In this document: piece after piece, positions 48,315 through 60,740 of the stretch | Numbering within the stretch: position 1 is the first letter of the stretch | Layout of the letters: each line of letters starts with the position of its first letter | Origin: Albifimbria verrucaria | Lineage: Eukaryota; Ascomycota; Sordariomycetes; Hypocreales; Stachybotryaceae | Assembly: GCA_020081605.1 (NCBI GenBank) | Contig: JAHREC010000049.1 | Location: 806,001 to 870,000, forward strand | Length of the DNA stretch: 64,000 nucleotides | Reading direction: 5' to 3' | Translations under genes and position numbers: made by a program | Notes under the pieces: model-generated | The model's database searches: none | What the model was told of the DNA's origin: nothing | What the model saw: the letters and a program-made list of their open reading frames with translations, nothing else

Positions 48315-48753
48315 CGGGGGTAGAAGGGGAAGGGGAAAAAATAAAGAGACGCTGGCGGGAGGTGAATTGGTTCCTAACCCTCCTCGCCGAGTCAACGGAG
48401 AGGATCTGAGGCCGGGCGTCGAAGGAGAGAGAGAGCGAGGTTGAGGTTGAGGTCGAAGTGGTTGGACTTGGAAACTCCCTATGGGGAAAAAAGTTCTACG
48501 GCTCGAGGATTGAGTCGTGTGAGCCGATTCCATTGGCCTAGCACGGACCGGGGTGTGATTTGGCGTGCGGCCAGGCCAATGGCCACCATAACTGTTCGGA
48601 TAATCCACCGGCCCGGATCAGTACGGCTAGCGTGCTTTTGGGCGACCTCAACTTGCTGGATGCTGGTGGATAGCTCGAGTTGCATTTGAGCATCACGAGC
48701 CGCAATTGCGCACCTACAACTACCCACAAACGTCCTTTACTGAGTCAATCAAA
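48315..48753. promoter_or_regulatory. Divergent promoter region of mL44 and a small membrane protein
   Basis: These 440 bases separate the start codons of two divergent genes, mL44 (-) and the 86-residue protein (+). An open frame continues upstream of the mL44 start on the minus strand to 48608, but its sequence is Pro/Ser-rich and not conserved in appearance. The shared promoter would fit if the small protein is also mitochondrial. Confidence 0.45.
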
Positions 48754-49256
48754 ATGGTGAGTCCCCGTGCAGCACATGCAGCATCCCTCAGCTAACAAAC
48801 CCCAGGGCGGCGGTGGAAAGATCCCGTGAGTAAACCCTCTTCCGAACGAACCCACGACGACAATGACGCTCCCTCTCCGCGAAAACCGCCCCGTTCTAAC
48901 GAGATCCCGTCCAACAGCTACCCCAAGCACGTCTGGTCGCCGGCCGGTGGTTGGTACGCCCAGCCCGCCAACTGGCGCGCCAACACGCTCGTCGCTGGTG
49001 CCGTCATGCTCGGCATCGCGGCCGTGACGTGGAAGTTCAGCGCCGAGCGCGAGACGTTTGCCCGCAAGCCCGAGCCCGGAGCGTGGTACCCCAGCCGAAA
49101 GTACGTTGCGTCCCCTCCTTTTTCTTCTTCTTTGCTTTGGGTTTGGTGAAGTGAGTTACTTGGGCGTGGAGATGGAGTGCTGACTGGGTGTGTTTTTCTA
49201 GCTGGAACAAGCAGTTGATTGCGTGGGATAAGGAGGAAGCTGCTAAGAAGGAATGA
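48754..49256 (+). CDS. 86-residue conserved fungal membrane protein, probably mitochondrial
   Basis: A four-exon small gene without any frame break: 48754-48756 (the ATG alone, followed by a GTGAGT donor), 48806-48825, 48918-49100 and 49202-49256. The protein reads MGGGGKIPYPKHVWSPAGGW at its start, then a helix (NTLVAGAVMLGIAAVTWKFS), a charged stretch (ERETFARKPEPGAWYPS) and a lysine-rich end (WDKEEAAKKE). The GGGKIPYPKxVWSPxGGW signature is conserved across fungi in proteins I recall only as small mitochondrial or complex I-associated candidates; I cannot prove a role. A one-codon first exon is unusual and explains why the gene is easily missed. It shares a short divergent promoter with mL44. 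Confidence 0.7.
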
Positions 49257-49611
49257 TGGGGTTATAGACCGTGGGATGGTCAGTGTATAAACTTGATAGA
49301 CGACCGATTCCAACACTTTTCGCATGGTTTCCGGGTTCTGCATGAGTTGGTGAATGCTGTGTGAACGAAGGCTGAGTTGAGAACGATGCACCGCTTCGTA
49401 CTACGATCTTGAAGGCCAGTCCGCCCAACATAATTCCAAAATAGGGTATTATGTCATTCAAGAAAAGCGGTGGGCGTGTCAATCTATGTTGCAGCTGACA
49501 GACTCATCAAGTTGAGTTACTCCTGAAGGTCAAAAGACATTGACGATGAACGCCATACTTCAATACGCATTCTCACATACGAATTGGATTCTCTAACTAA
49601 AGGTTAAAAGT
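49257..49611. other. Convergent intergenic region
   Basis: These 355 bases lie between the small membrane protein (+) and the SNF2-type gene (-). No ORF is recognised. Base composition shifts toward AT here. Confidence 0.5.
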
Positions 49612-52600
49612 TTATCTCAATACCACAACTCCTTCTGCCACTTGCGCACACTCATCATATCCATTTGCGTCTGGGGTCTGTTCGGTCGACACAGTCGACC
49701 CAATTATCTTACCAAGCTCTTGTAGATATCCATTCCTCCTGGTCCTTTCAGAGCCTCCACGGTCAAAAGACTGGAGACCACCATTCGACGCCAGCCGCTT
49801 TTTCCATATCTGACGTGATTCAATGCTCTGTTCGTGTACAGGTTAGGCTGGCTCCATAACTCGAAACATTGGTGGCCACTGACCTCCTCGATAGTATGGT
49901 CAACGACGTAACGAACAACGCATACATGCTGAACTTGGCCTAGACGAAATAGTCTACCAATTGCCTGGGACTCTACCGAAGGGTTCCACTGCGGTTCAAT
50001 AATGTGTACCCGGCTCGCAACTGAGAGATTGTTGAGCCTGATGACAGTTTAGCTGTCCATTGCATCCAGAAGTATTGGCTGGATCAAAATCTTACCCTAC
50101 AGCACCAGTGCCTACAGTCATGAGAAGAACCCGTATTGAGGGGTTTTCCTGGAAGTCCGAGAGAACTTGCTTTCGCTGGGCTATGTTCATCTTTCCGTCC
50201 ACACGTCCAAAGACAATATCTTCTTGAGAGAAGATCTGACCTACGAGATCCAATGTTCGTGTCCAACAAGAAAATATGATACTTTTTCAGTGATTAGTAG
50301 GCATGAAAGTTGAGCTACAATCCGACTTACCATTTCACGTTTAGGTAGTGTTTTTGACATCATCTAGAAGGGCTTTCATTTTTGAAGGATAAGCACTGGG
50401 ACTCGGCGTCCAGTCAATAGAAATAACCGAGCTCTCGGAGTTTGGTACTGCAACCCCTTGAGATTGTATGGTTTGCGTTGTCTTGGAATTATTGTCACAA
50501 TTTCCTAAGGTTTTGCCCCGTTTTATGTGAGGATTCTATTAGAATATTGTTAGTACCAGTGTCGAATTACGGTACGCCCTTCTTACCTCTTTCTTAGGTT
50601 TTTGGTTGCTATATTCAAGATGTGACTCCACATGAATCGCATGGGCCTCCTGTTCTCGAAGCGTAAGCATCTCATCATCACGAAGCTGTTCAGCGACGTC
50701 CTCCAAACTGCCTTGGATGAAGCCTTCGGTGAAGCCTGTAGGCCCAGTATTGCAGAAAATACGTAATTTCAATACTGCTGTAAGGACTGGGCTAGGACCT
50801 TTTTGTCGGTGCATCGTTCACGGCCGCCTTGATGGACTCAGTACACATAATGGCAAGCTTATCATAAGTCTTGCGTTCTGAGACTAAGAGGCATGGTCGG
50901 CATACTGTATAGGTGACCCCTAGAGTAGATAAGATGGCTGCGGTATTACGTCCGAAACATATCGACCGCAGCAATAGTTTGAGATTAGAGTAATCTGGCA
51001 CTGAGTTTTTACAAACTGACTTTGTCTTGCCGCTGATGTATCTTCGAAAGTTCCCAGAGTCATCGAGTAATGGAATGCGGAGAAATCGTATCAGTGATGC
51101 AAGATCGTCTAGGCTATTTTGAATAACCGTCCCGGTCATACACCAACGAATACAGGCCGAAAGACTCATGACAGCTTTAAAGTGTTTTGTAGAATGATTC
51201 CTAACGGTGTGGGCTATGATTCATCAGACCATGGACAAGGTCAACATCTGTAAAGTGATCGTCTCATACCTTCATCAAGGATTATACGATACCAGTGATA
51301 ACTGTAAAGCACCCCACCGGCGATGTTTCGGAAGTCAGTGGATATCGTGCCGTATGTTGTAACGACAATATGATATGGAAGATCCTTGCCCATCGGTAGT
51401 CTTCGATTCGGCCCGTGATACCTGTACACGTTCATTGCGCCCTCCGCCACATGCCTTGTACAATTTAGTGAATTTCAACAAGAGATTGAGGGACAATACT
51501 TTTTGACTTCGTCAATCCACCCGTCCATCAACACTTTGTTATTAGTGACTTGTTTTTAAAGCTTCCATAAGATCGATACTTACGTTCAGATGGTACAATA
51601 ACGAGTGTTGATTTTACAGGAGTCGGCAGAGCAGTTGAATATCCCCTCGACTGTTAGATTCGCGACATATTCCTCCGCTTCAGGAAAGCTTGCAGAGATC
51701 CTAGCAATCATGGTCAGAGTTTTACCTAGTCCCATACCATCTGCAAAAATTCCGCCTGGTATATCCTCTTCTTCAGAGCTCTTGGACCCTACAATAAGGT
51801 GTCTGTACCTAAAATGAGCATTAGTAAAGTATCTTAGTCGTTGGACAGCTAACTACCTACGATAGGAATTCCGATTCATCACCATTTTCAGTTTCCCAGA
51901 GGCTCTCTGACTTGTGTCCTATGAGAAGCTCTCTCTCTGTGATGAAATTGACGGCCTCTTTTTGGTGACTGCGACTTCCAATTAGTATCATCGTACCGCC
52001 ATGGTTGGAAATGTGGACAAACTTGAGAAGTGGTGTCCTGATCTGGTCATGAATATTCACTTCATTCGTATATTCATGATTTGGAAGGTCCTCCATTATT
52101 TTGATGAGATCGGAAGACTCATCTTCGTCACTGTCACTGAGCAGAACTGATTCTGTCTCCATTGTATAGACTTGAGGCAGAGGTGGCAGGTTTTGAAGAA
52201 AGGAGGAAGACTCTACCATGTAGAGATACTGAGGATTCTCGTACGGCAAATATGTGACCATCGAATGGGGTGCTGCAGGAAGAGATATTGTTGTGACAAT
52301 TCCTCACCGACTGCGCCTGCGATTGAACGAGGCCCGGTCACGAGGATGTCTAATGCATCTATTTTCTTTATCGGATCAGAGATGAAGTTGGCCTGGAGCC
52401 TTTCTTCTCGGGGCATGAGCTTTTGGATCTGTATGAGTCCGGTATACTTTAGTGTCATCTTTTTAGAGACATGATTCAATTGGGAGTGTGTTTTTTGTTC
52501 ATGCTGCCTATGAATACTCCATTGCTATGAACGTTGCAACGGCCTTCCGTCAGGATCAGCTCGAGACGTGCAAGCTTATTCTCAGGTGTACCAGTCTCAA

Positions 52601-52895
52601 TGATGGTAAGATACGGGTTTGACCTTTGAGGACCCAATTGAACCTTGATGTTTACAAGCTGGGCCACATCAACCACCCCTGAACATGTATAGGGTTTCAG
52701 GTGGACGCACCATGCCAAAACATATTTCTCCGTCGATTTGATGCTCTGAAGTTTCATGTATGGGTGCACTAGTCTGGCCATGGCAACCGATATCCCGGTC
52801 GACATTTGGCCGGGGCTTTTGGTACCATAACAGTCACCTGTCAGATCGTTCTCAACTAGTTCCAACTGGCGTTTCTGAAATGGCCAGTCAGCCAT
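49612..52895 (-). CDS. SNF2-family ATPase/helicase, Rad5/HLTF-like without visible RING
   Basis: A DNA-dependent ATPase of the SNF2 superfamily. Start near 52895 (MADWPFQKRQLELVEN) gives an N-terminal region typical of fungal relatives, with QYLFLQHP near 52270. The ATPase core has motif I GMGLGKTLTMIARI near 51740, KSTLVIVPSE near 51610, motif II DEAH split by an intron (GTATGAG donor at about 51271), and motif III ACIRWCMTGTVIQNSLDDL near 51130, with V where P is usual. The C-terminal helicase lobe has VGTGAVG, an intron, LNNLSVASRVHIIEPQWNP, and motif VI ESQAIGRLFRLGQ near 49950. The last exon ends AQVAEGVVVLR with TAA at 49612-49614. Frame breaks (near 52270, 51640 and around the Walker A-B interval) and several introns interrupt it, but all core motifs are present, so I do not call it a pseudogene. 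No RING or HIRAN domain is seen. Confidence 0.8.
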
Positions 52896-55401
52896 TTTGG
52901 AAGCAAGGTACAACTGGTAGGACCAATATGCAAAGCTGATTTGCAATTTGAATATGGCCGAAAACCAACTCCTGTCGAGTGAAGTAGGCTAGTTACCACG
53001 CGATTTTAGCGATGGTTTTGTTTACCAGGCAGACAGGCTGAGCAAAGTACACCAAAATTGCTGCTGAAGGATAAAGAAAATAATAAATCAATTATTAGAG
53101 CAGTTTTCAGCTGTGGGATTTGCGCCCAACATTTTGGATCCAGTGGCGAGCTGCCTGCTTGCACTGCCTCTTTTCAGCCTTATAAAGCCCCTGCAGCTTG
53201 TATCAAACCAAGAAATTCCTAGCACGGAAGGCTGAATCAACAACCACATGTACGAGGCCAATGACTAATTGAAACTCCCTTTGAAGTGGAGGTGAAGCAG
53301 GAGAGCAGACCGCGTGGATGCATGATGTCTGTATCTCATTGAATGTGCGAGGGACACATCTACATGATGGACAAGGATCTGATCCATTAAAACTTGGGAA
53401 AAGTAGTGACATTCGGTAGTTAGCTAGCAGATTAGCTGGTGATAGAAGTCGCAGTATTTGGTAACTTTACGAAGATCTGCATAGCATACATACAGTGGGA
53501 AGGCAGAAATTCCGCATGTTTAACGCAGATATCTCGATAGAAAATCATCCAAATACCTAACAATAAACAACTAAAAATATAACAAATTTATTATAATATA
53601 ATAATAATAAATTAATTAATTAATATCTATTTATTATAATTTCTTATATATGAAGCCCTTTGGCTAAATGGAAATTGCGAGGTAGGCGAAACTTTTGCTA
53701 TCTCACTGTAGTATCTAGAAAACGATGTTAAGTTTCTTTCTAAGTCAGCTGCAATACTTAGGAGTCATGTTCATAAGGATAATAACAATCCTTAGATTAT
53801 TCCAAAGGGTGGTCTAAACAACAAATCACTCGGCAAGAATGGGAGAACTAGGAGCTGAACCAAATAAGAATGTGTAAATTCAAGAGTACTTTTTATCCTT
53901 GATAAATTATACTCAACTTGAGTATTTTGTTTTTACTCTCTTCACTTAAAGACTTCTATTCTTGTCAGTTTTTCTCCGTATTATAGGTACTCTCTTGTAC
54001 TCCGTACATGGTCCACGCTGCTCATGATGTTGGTAGTGCAAACGAGATTCTGCCTTACCAAACGCCTCTCCCATGGCGGAGAAGCCGCACTGCGGCGTGA
54101 ACCAATCAACCTTTGAAGTCGACTGGAAGCGCATACACCACACAGTACGGCTTTCGCACCGCCCTTTTGAGCGCTTTAGATTCACTGCCACCCGCACACA
54201 CGTGACTGATGGATTGCGTAGTACCATTATGCCATGCCGCAACGACTCGATGGGTTACTGCCACAAGAAGCTGGAGATATTGCAGCAACGTCATACCTAG
54301 TCAGCAGATAATGAGTACAGGAGGCAACTGCAGACACTTCTTAGACTGAAGGCTACACAGCTAGCTCTATGTAATAAAAGGTCATGCAAAATACAACTGT
54401 CACGGGTGGATTGATCAAGTTTTGATGCATATTGCAACCAAGTAGGTACAGCAGCGTATCGAGATCCGACACATGCGGGAACTATAGGTGAGAGACCAGT
54501 TTATGGCATGGTTACTCTGAAGTGGCGGTTCTCAAGGCGACGTGTATGGATGCCCAATGCGACGGCTGGTTGGGCACTGCCACAGCTGTTGGGCACCGCG
54601 ACATCTGTTTAGGCACTGCAGTCATGCACCGCCCTGAAAAGCAGATAAGTCAAATGGCTGCCTTCGTTCACGTGATTATCTTGCATCTTTCAGGTGGCGT
54701 ACTGAGCAGAATTATGCAGGATGTCTTGTATTAACGCAATTTGGGGTGTTTTTCAAGAACACTTGGCTGCACCACCCTGAAGAAGCACAGTTTGACAGCT
54801 ACCCCAACCACATGGTTACTGTATGGCTCGCTTCATAGTTTCAGCGTGTGAGAAACATAGGTTGAAGAAAATTGATGTAACGTATAGCTATAGATCTACT
54901 GGGTAGTTGTCTCGCTCGCCAAGTAGCGTTAGATTTCCAGCATGTAAATGATGGCATGGACGTAATCCAAACGCCTCCACTTATAAAACTCTCCTATTAA
55001 ACACACCAGCGTGACCAGAAGGAAGGTGAACGTACCTACTACAGCCGCCCAGGGGCAGGTAGCCTTTGGCCCATGCCGTAAGGCGTAAGCCCCACCATCA
55101 GCGAAATAATAAATCTGGTTCGCACACTCGGTTGCCTGGTTGGGGCTCAACATCGAAAGAAATAAGCAGAAGTTGGTGGCATGCACCGCCCTTAATACAG
55201 GATTGAGAATCTGCCATGGACCAGATGCACGTGACACACGCTCACTTGAGCAGAAGCTTCTCTGCTCAGCGCCGCTTCTGTGCTCTTGTTTAAGCCGTCC
55301 TGCCTCTCTCAAACCTATCATTAAACATACGCTAGCATTCTCTTGTCTGTACCAAGAGATTCCATGGAAGCCCCCAGAACGCAAGTGTCTCGATTGGCTC
55401 A
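52896..55401. other. AT-rich accessory intergenic region
   Basis: About 2.5 kb between the SNF2-type gene and the start of the multidomain NLR. It holds the first inverted-repeat element (53493-53708) and weak open frames. One minus-strand frame (54929-55402) encodes hydrophobic helices (AAVVGTFTFLLVTLVCLIGE) and could be a remnant or small membrane protein; it has no clear homology. A 17-base inverted repeat, ATACTCAA-C-TTGAGTAT, lies at 53909-53925. GGGCACTGC/GGGCACCGC units recur near 54570-54630 and a GCATGCACCGCCCT-like word near 54625 and 55180. Confidence 0.5.
53493..53708. mobile_element. MITE-like element, copy 1 (Tc1/mariner-type ends, TA target duplication)
   Basis: A 216-base non-coding element flanked by TA on both sides (53491-53492 and 53709-53710). 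Its ends form an imperfect inverted repeat of about 23 bases with consensus CAGTGRGAWRGCARAARTTY followed by CGC. The interior is almost pure A/T (ATATAATAATAATAAATTAATT). The same ends, in the same orientation, recur at 60741-61038. Short length, inverted ends, TA duplication and lack of an ORF fit a non-autonomous Tc1/mariner-type MITE. Confidence 0.8.
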
Positions 55402-58400
55402 ATGGAAAACTTGAACAAAATCGTTTTTAGATTGAGTGGGATTCCGAATACCACGGGAATACAGATGATGTTGTCGAATTGCTGGGCTCTGTATTAGGAC
55501 AGGCCTTCGCTAACGGCGTTCGAGTTTTTCCCTTGCTTCATCCTTATACGTTTACGACACTACCGCATCCAAAGTCGCAACTCTGATGCTGGCTGCCTTA
55601 CCCCTTTCATCAATGACAATCCTGACTTGCACGAATGGTCTTTACCAAAGCATCCAGATGTTTCCAATGACCTTATCTTGGATAGGCACTTTTTAGGCTT
55701 GACGCCTTTAAATGACGTAGATCGTACGAGTCATTTATATGAGTACGTGCTACGAGCACTTTCGCTGTGACTCTCATGCTTTTCAAACATGAGTGCTACT
55801 TTAGTCTAATGCTCTCGCAGTTGCATTGCTATTTCTGGCCTTGCCAGTCATCCTTTCGGATCATGGCAACCTAAAAATGATGACAAAACCTTCATGTGGA
55901 TAAGGGACTACCTTACAAAACATCGCCCCGACACTAGAGCAATAATATATGGATACAATACCAAGCTGACAAAGAGCCAGTCATTTCAATCAATCAAGGA
56001 CCTCGCCGTAGAGCTGTGCAGTTACTTGGAAACTTGCGGCTGGTGCCGCAAGTCCTCGAAACCCGTTGCGTTCCTTGCTCATAGTCTTGGGGGCCTTGTT
56101 GTGAAGCAAGCTTTAGTACAATTGTCAACAAGCAAGGACTCAGAATGGCATGCAATAGCCAATATGTTGAAAGGCGCCATCTTTTTCGGTGTACCAAACT
56201 TTGGTATGGAGCAGGCACACCTCATGACCATTGTCAAAGGTAACCCTAACGAAGCATTGGTTGATTCTATCGCCCATGACTCCGATTTTCTTAACAGACT
56301 CGAGGAAGGCTTCAAGAAACACGTTTGTAATTCCACATTTCAATCTTTCTGGGCATTTGAGAAAACCACTTCTCCAACAGTAATCGTAAGTAAAATTACC
56401 AATTCACAACACGTTACATGCTCTAAGGACTATTATAGCAAACTGCTGACGGCAGGTTCCATAGAGAGGGACCTCGCGCCATTTTAGTTGGACCCGAGTC
56501 GGCAACTCGTGGGTTCGTAAGGAACAACCCTTCTGTTGTCATTGGAATAGACGCAACACATTCCGATATGGTCAAATTTACAAATGGCACCCTTATTTGC
56601 AGCACATCATTGCCAGGCTATACAAGATACTTCCCCATGTTCGGAAATTGAATCTGCCACCAGAGATCTTCCAGGGACTGATCAAGGAGCTGACCACATG
56701 TTTACTCCGGCTATCACCGCAGCTCAAAATGAAGTTGATTTCGGCGGTATGATGGTTAATGGTCGCTCGTTGACACCGCTAACAGATACTGTTAGTTGAA
56801 ATTGATATCTTCAAGCGAGAATTAGGATTGAAGGATGAGGAAGAAGTCGATATAAGAAAGGCCACCTTTGATACTGTGCGGGTGTTTCTCGACGATCTTC
56901 AACGCAAGCAGTCTGAAAACTCCGGCTTAATGAATCTCACAAGACTTGAGAAGTTTCTTGTTTCCTTGCAACAATTCGGGAGGTCCTCAAATCATTCAAG
57001 ACATTACCAAGCCCTGTGGAAGCTATGAGTTTCATCTGGGTATGTTTGTCCCCACCGACATGAATTGCTTGTGTCGTTTTCACTGGTGAATTATAGGCTG
57101 ATTGTCCTTCAGGGTTCTTTAATACTCATCGTCACTGTGAGTAGTTTGTCGAAATTCAAAATTTATACCTGCTAATAAGATGATTGAATCCTTCACTCAT
57201 AACAGACAGTGCAGAAGAGCCCTTCAATTCTACACTTAATTCTCGACGCTTATAGAGATATTGGAAGCGAATTGCTGTTATATAGCACCTTTATACCAAC
57301 GTTTGACTCAAGGCCGCATTTGAAAGAGGTGCTGACTATGACTTATAGAGACGTCCTGGAATTCCAACAACACATTATGCAGCATTTCAAACCAAAACGT
57401 GAGTGAATTTGTAATATTTACGAATTATACTGATATTCTGTAGAGTGGCAACGGTTGTTCGCTGCATCATGGATAGGAATGCATGATAGAATCAACCACA
57501 TTAAAGAGAATCTTGCGCGAAACAGGCGATTAATTGAAGGCACCGTTTCTCTGGCAGAATTCGAACAGGTCAAAAGTTCTAGAGCTTCGGCAATAAACAC
57601 TTATAAACGGGATTCACGCGCAGTGGATGAGACTCGGCAGAAAAGAGTTTGCCAGTGGCTCTCGCCATATGATGTCGAGTTGGAGCATGACAGACTCCGT
57701 AAAGCGAGGTCCGCCTGTAAGCATCCCGGTAGATGGCTGATTCAGGACCGCAAGTTTCAGCAATGGTTTGATCCTCAAAATGATTCAACGCCATGCCTAT
57801 GGCTTTGTGGAAAGCCCGGAGCTGGTATTGACAAAACCACTCGCCTTGCATATGAGATTGTGCTCACCTAATCTGTAGGCAAAACTGTATTAGCATCAAT
57901 TATCGTCGACGAGGCAAAAGAGCAAAAGCCGCAGGCGTCATTTTCTTCTATTGTAAGCACAAACAACAGAATCGGAACTCCTTCATTAGCGTGGCAAGAT
58001 CTTTCTTGATGCAGATGCTGGAGCAACAACCTTGTCTCATTTCTCAGTTGTACGAGAAAGTAGCCGTGGATGTTAACTCGGTCCTGAGGTCGAAGACGGT
58101 GGCTGAAGAATTGTTAAAAACAAGTTTTGGCTGTTTTGAGCGGCTATACATAATTCTTGACGGTTTGGATGAATGCGAAACACGAGACCGAAAAGATATT
58201 GCAGATTGGTTCCAGAAGGTCTTGGAGGATCTAAAGACGACTGAGAATTGCTTTGCGAGATGTTTATTTGTCAGCCAGAAGGATGGCATCGCTTCAAGGA
58301 CTTTGGGATCCATGCCGGTCATTGACATTCAAGAACGAAACCAAATTGATCTCAAAGAGTATGCTACGTTCTGGGATAAACAGATCACCGAGAAGTTTGG

Positions 58401-60367
58401 AAGTCTGAAACAAGATGGGTTTGACATTTCTCAGGTTATTGTTGGCAAGTCAAATGGTGAGTAGAGTTCATTCGTACATTTCATTGGTAACTCACTAATT
58501 CGGTTAGGGATGTTTATCTTTGCTAAGCTATACGCACAATATCTTGAAAGTCAAGTGGTTCGTAAGGATTTGTTGGCGGAATTGAATTCAGATGAACAGC
58601 CACTCAAGCTGAACGATGTGTACGTGGCCTGCAGTGCCTGACTGTTTCTCTTACTAACTTTCCGTATGCGAGCATAAAGTTATGATCGCATCTATGACCG
58701 CGTTACAGAATCAAGACCAGGCCGTGCCATGAAACGCGTTCAGCAGGTCCTTGGATGGATTGTTTGTGCCAAACGCCCACTTAGATGGCGTGAGATACAA
58801 GGTGCAGTGTGCATTGACATAGAAAATCAGTGCTTAAATTTTGATAACCAGATTCCGGATTCTCCAGAAGGATTGTTTGCCTCTCTGGTCGAAGTACACA
58901 CGGATGGCACCGTACAGCTTGTTCACGAAACCGCGCGTAGGTATGCAATTCAGTACGGGGGCCACAAAACTATTGTATCAGAGTTAACAGAATCTCTAAT
59001 AGTTATCTTCTTTCCAAAGATGCTTTCAATGCCCGCAAAATGGATTGTTTTCTGTCTCAGCTCAGTATCGAATACCTTTCACTTACAGCCATGAGCACTG
59101 CACATAGCGAAGATGACATGAAGTCGGATCTTGTAAGAGGCACGTATGCATTCTACGATTATGCGTCTGCGTGTTGGGCCATGCATCTAGAGTCTGGTAT
59201 TTCAGGTTCGCAGAAGAAAACTCATTTGATTGATCTGAAGGAGAGCCTCGAAATATTTATTGATTTGCACTGGTCTGAAAAGCACCAACCATTGTCGGAT
59301 GTCAAAAGAGCACAGAAATTTCTCGCTCCTCTACAACAATCGAGGTCTTATGATAAGATTATTCAAGCTGTTGCCTGGGCGAAGAAACAAAGTAGTCGCC
59401 AAGGACAAGGCCCCAGTACTGATGATGCCTTGAGAATACACGAGCTCACGGAAGCAATTCGATCAGTTCATGAGAATATGGATTATTCATCTTTACCCAA
59501 GGAAGCGCTTCAGAAAATGCTACAAATCTATGGGAGAAACCGCTTCAAGTGTCCTAGGGTTAACTGTTATCGGTATCACGATGGGTTTCAAACTGCTGCG
59601 GAGCAGGTTCAACATATGCAAAAGCATGAACGGCCTTTTCTATGTTCCGTTCGCGGATGTCATTTTGGATTTTTCGGTTATGCCACAGAAAGTAAACTCA
59701 AGAAACATCTGTACGAGTTTCATGGAATCATCAAATATGACGAAACCGAAAAACTGGAATTCCCAGAGGAATCTATGGGAATAACGACTCGGAAATCTGT
59801 TCCCAGCGTTACGAATAGCTCCAAGCATGTATGCGAAATATGTGGAGCTAAATTCACTCGTGATCACAATTTGGGCAACCACTTGCGAGCGCACCAAGAC
59901 ATCAAACTATTCATGTGTCCTATCTGTAGCAAGAAATTCACACGCAAGGCAGACTGTGACCGCCACAAACTTGGTCATGGCGAGAGGAGGTTCAATTGCT
60001 ATGGAGGTCTAAAATATGAAGGCTCTTGGGGCTGTGGAGGGGCCTTTCGCCGCTCTGACAAGCTGGGGACCATCTCAAGAGTAAGAAAGGAAAAGAATGC
60101 CTCCGCCCATTGATTCAAAGACTGGAGGAAACCAACAGTGTATCAATGGATCAGGATAGCATATTTGCTGAAGATGACAGCGAGAGCCTAGATGCACGAA
60201 GGGTGGCTCTTAGAGTACTCGGGACTTTTGAAGAGCTGTCACATCTAAGCATCCTTAAGACGCTGTCGAGTGATAACACCATAACATCACCAGGAAACTC
60301 TTCATCGCACCTGACTGCGGATCAGAGTGCCCAGTCAGCATCAGGATGGGATACCTATGATGATTAA
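55402..60367 (+). CDS. Multidomain NLR-like protein: alpha/beta-hydrolase, DUF7708-like, NACHT, C2H2 zinc fingers
   Basis: Start ATG 55402 (MENLNKIVFRLSGIP) begins a fungal N-terminal module ending LILDRHFLGLTPLND; intron 55743-55820. Then a SesB/SERAC1-like serine hydrolase: CIAISGLASHPFGSW, RAIIYGYNTKL, nucleophile elbow FLAHSLGGLVVKQAL near 56080, GAIFFGVPNFGM, and IDATHSDMVKF with a likely catalytic His. A linker leads into FLVSLQQFG and MSFIWGSLILIVT, resembling DUF7708. The NACHT follows with Walker A GKPGAGKTVLAS split by an intron (57825-57878) and Walker B LYIILDGLDECETRD near 58155. After VQLVHETARRYA, the C-terminus carries C2H2 fingers near 59545-60100, including CEICGAKFTRDHNLGNHLRAH and CPICSKKFTRKADCDRHKLGH. 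The tail reads CLRPLIQRLEETNS and ends SASGWDTYDD. At least six frame breaks (near 55447, 55530, 56470, 57932, 59010, 60073) need single added bases. The continuity between hydrolase and NACHT across 56740-56810 is likely but should be confirmed. Confidence 0.75.
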
Positions 60368-60740
60368 GCCCTGCACGAGGCTCCCAAGCAGGACAGAGGT
60401 AACAATGGGACATTTCTAGTAAATTGATTTACTGCCTGAGACTGAGCAAGCTCCGTCTCCGGGTTTGAACACAACGATCGCCAAAATACTTGGTTCACCT
60501 ACCCAAGGATAGGCTTAACCTAACAGATGAAATAAAACAGCGACACTGGATCTCTAGAAAGGCCATTATGGAGAAGCGTATATTATCTCAGAGATGGCTA
60601 CTGTATGAAGGGGCCTTGCAACGGAAAACCACTATATTAATGCGAGGAGAAGGTCGTATAGTGCAAACATTAAGTAAATCAGCATCCATAATTTTTTAGC
60701 CGCTGTATGGCTTATCAATATTCGAGTAGTTCAATTGCTA

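Noticed and set aside
53560..53650. RIP-mutated retrotransposon in the AT-rich block
   Set aside because: The block is bounded by inverted ends with TA duplications and recurs with the same ends at 60741, so it is a short element with an A/T interior; no retrotransposon ORF relic is seen.
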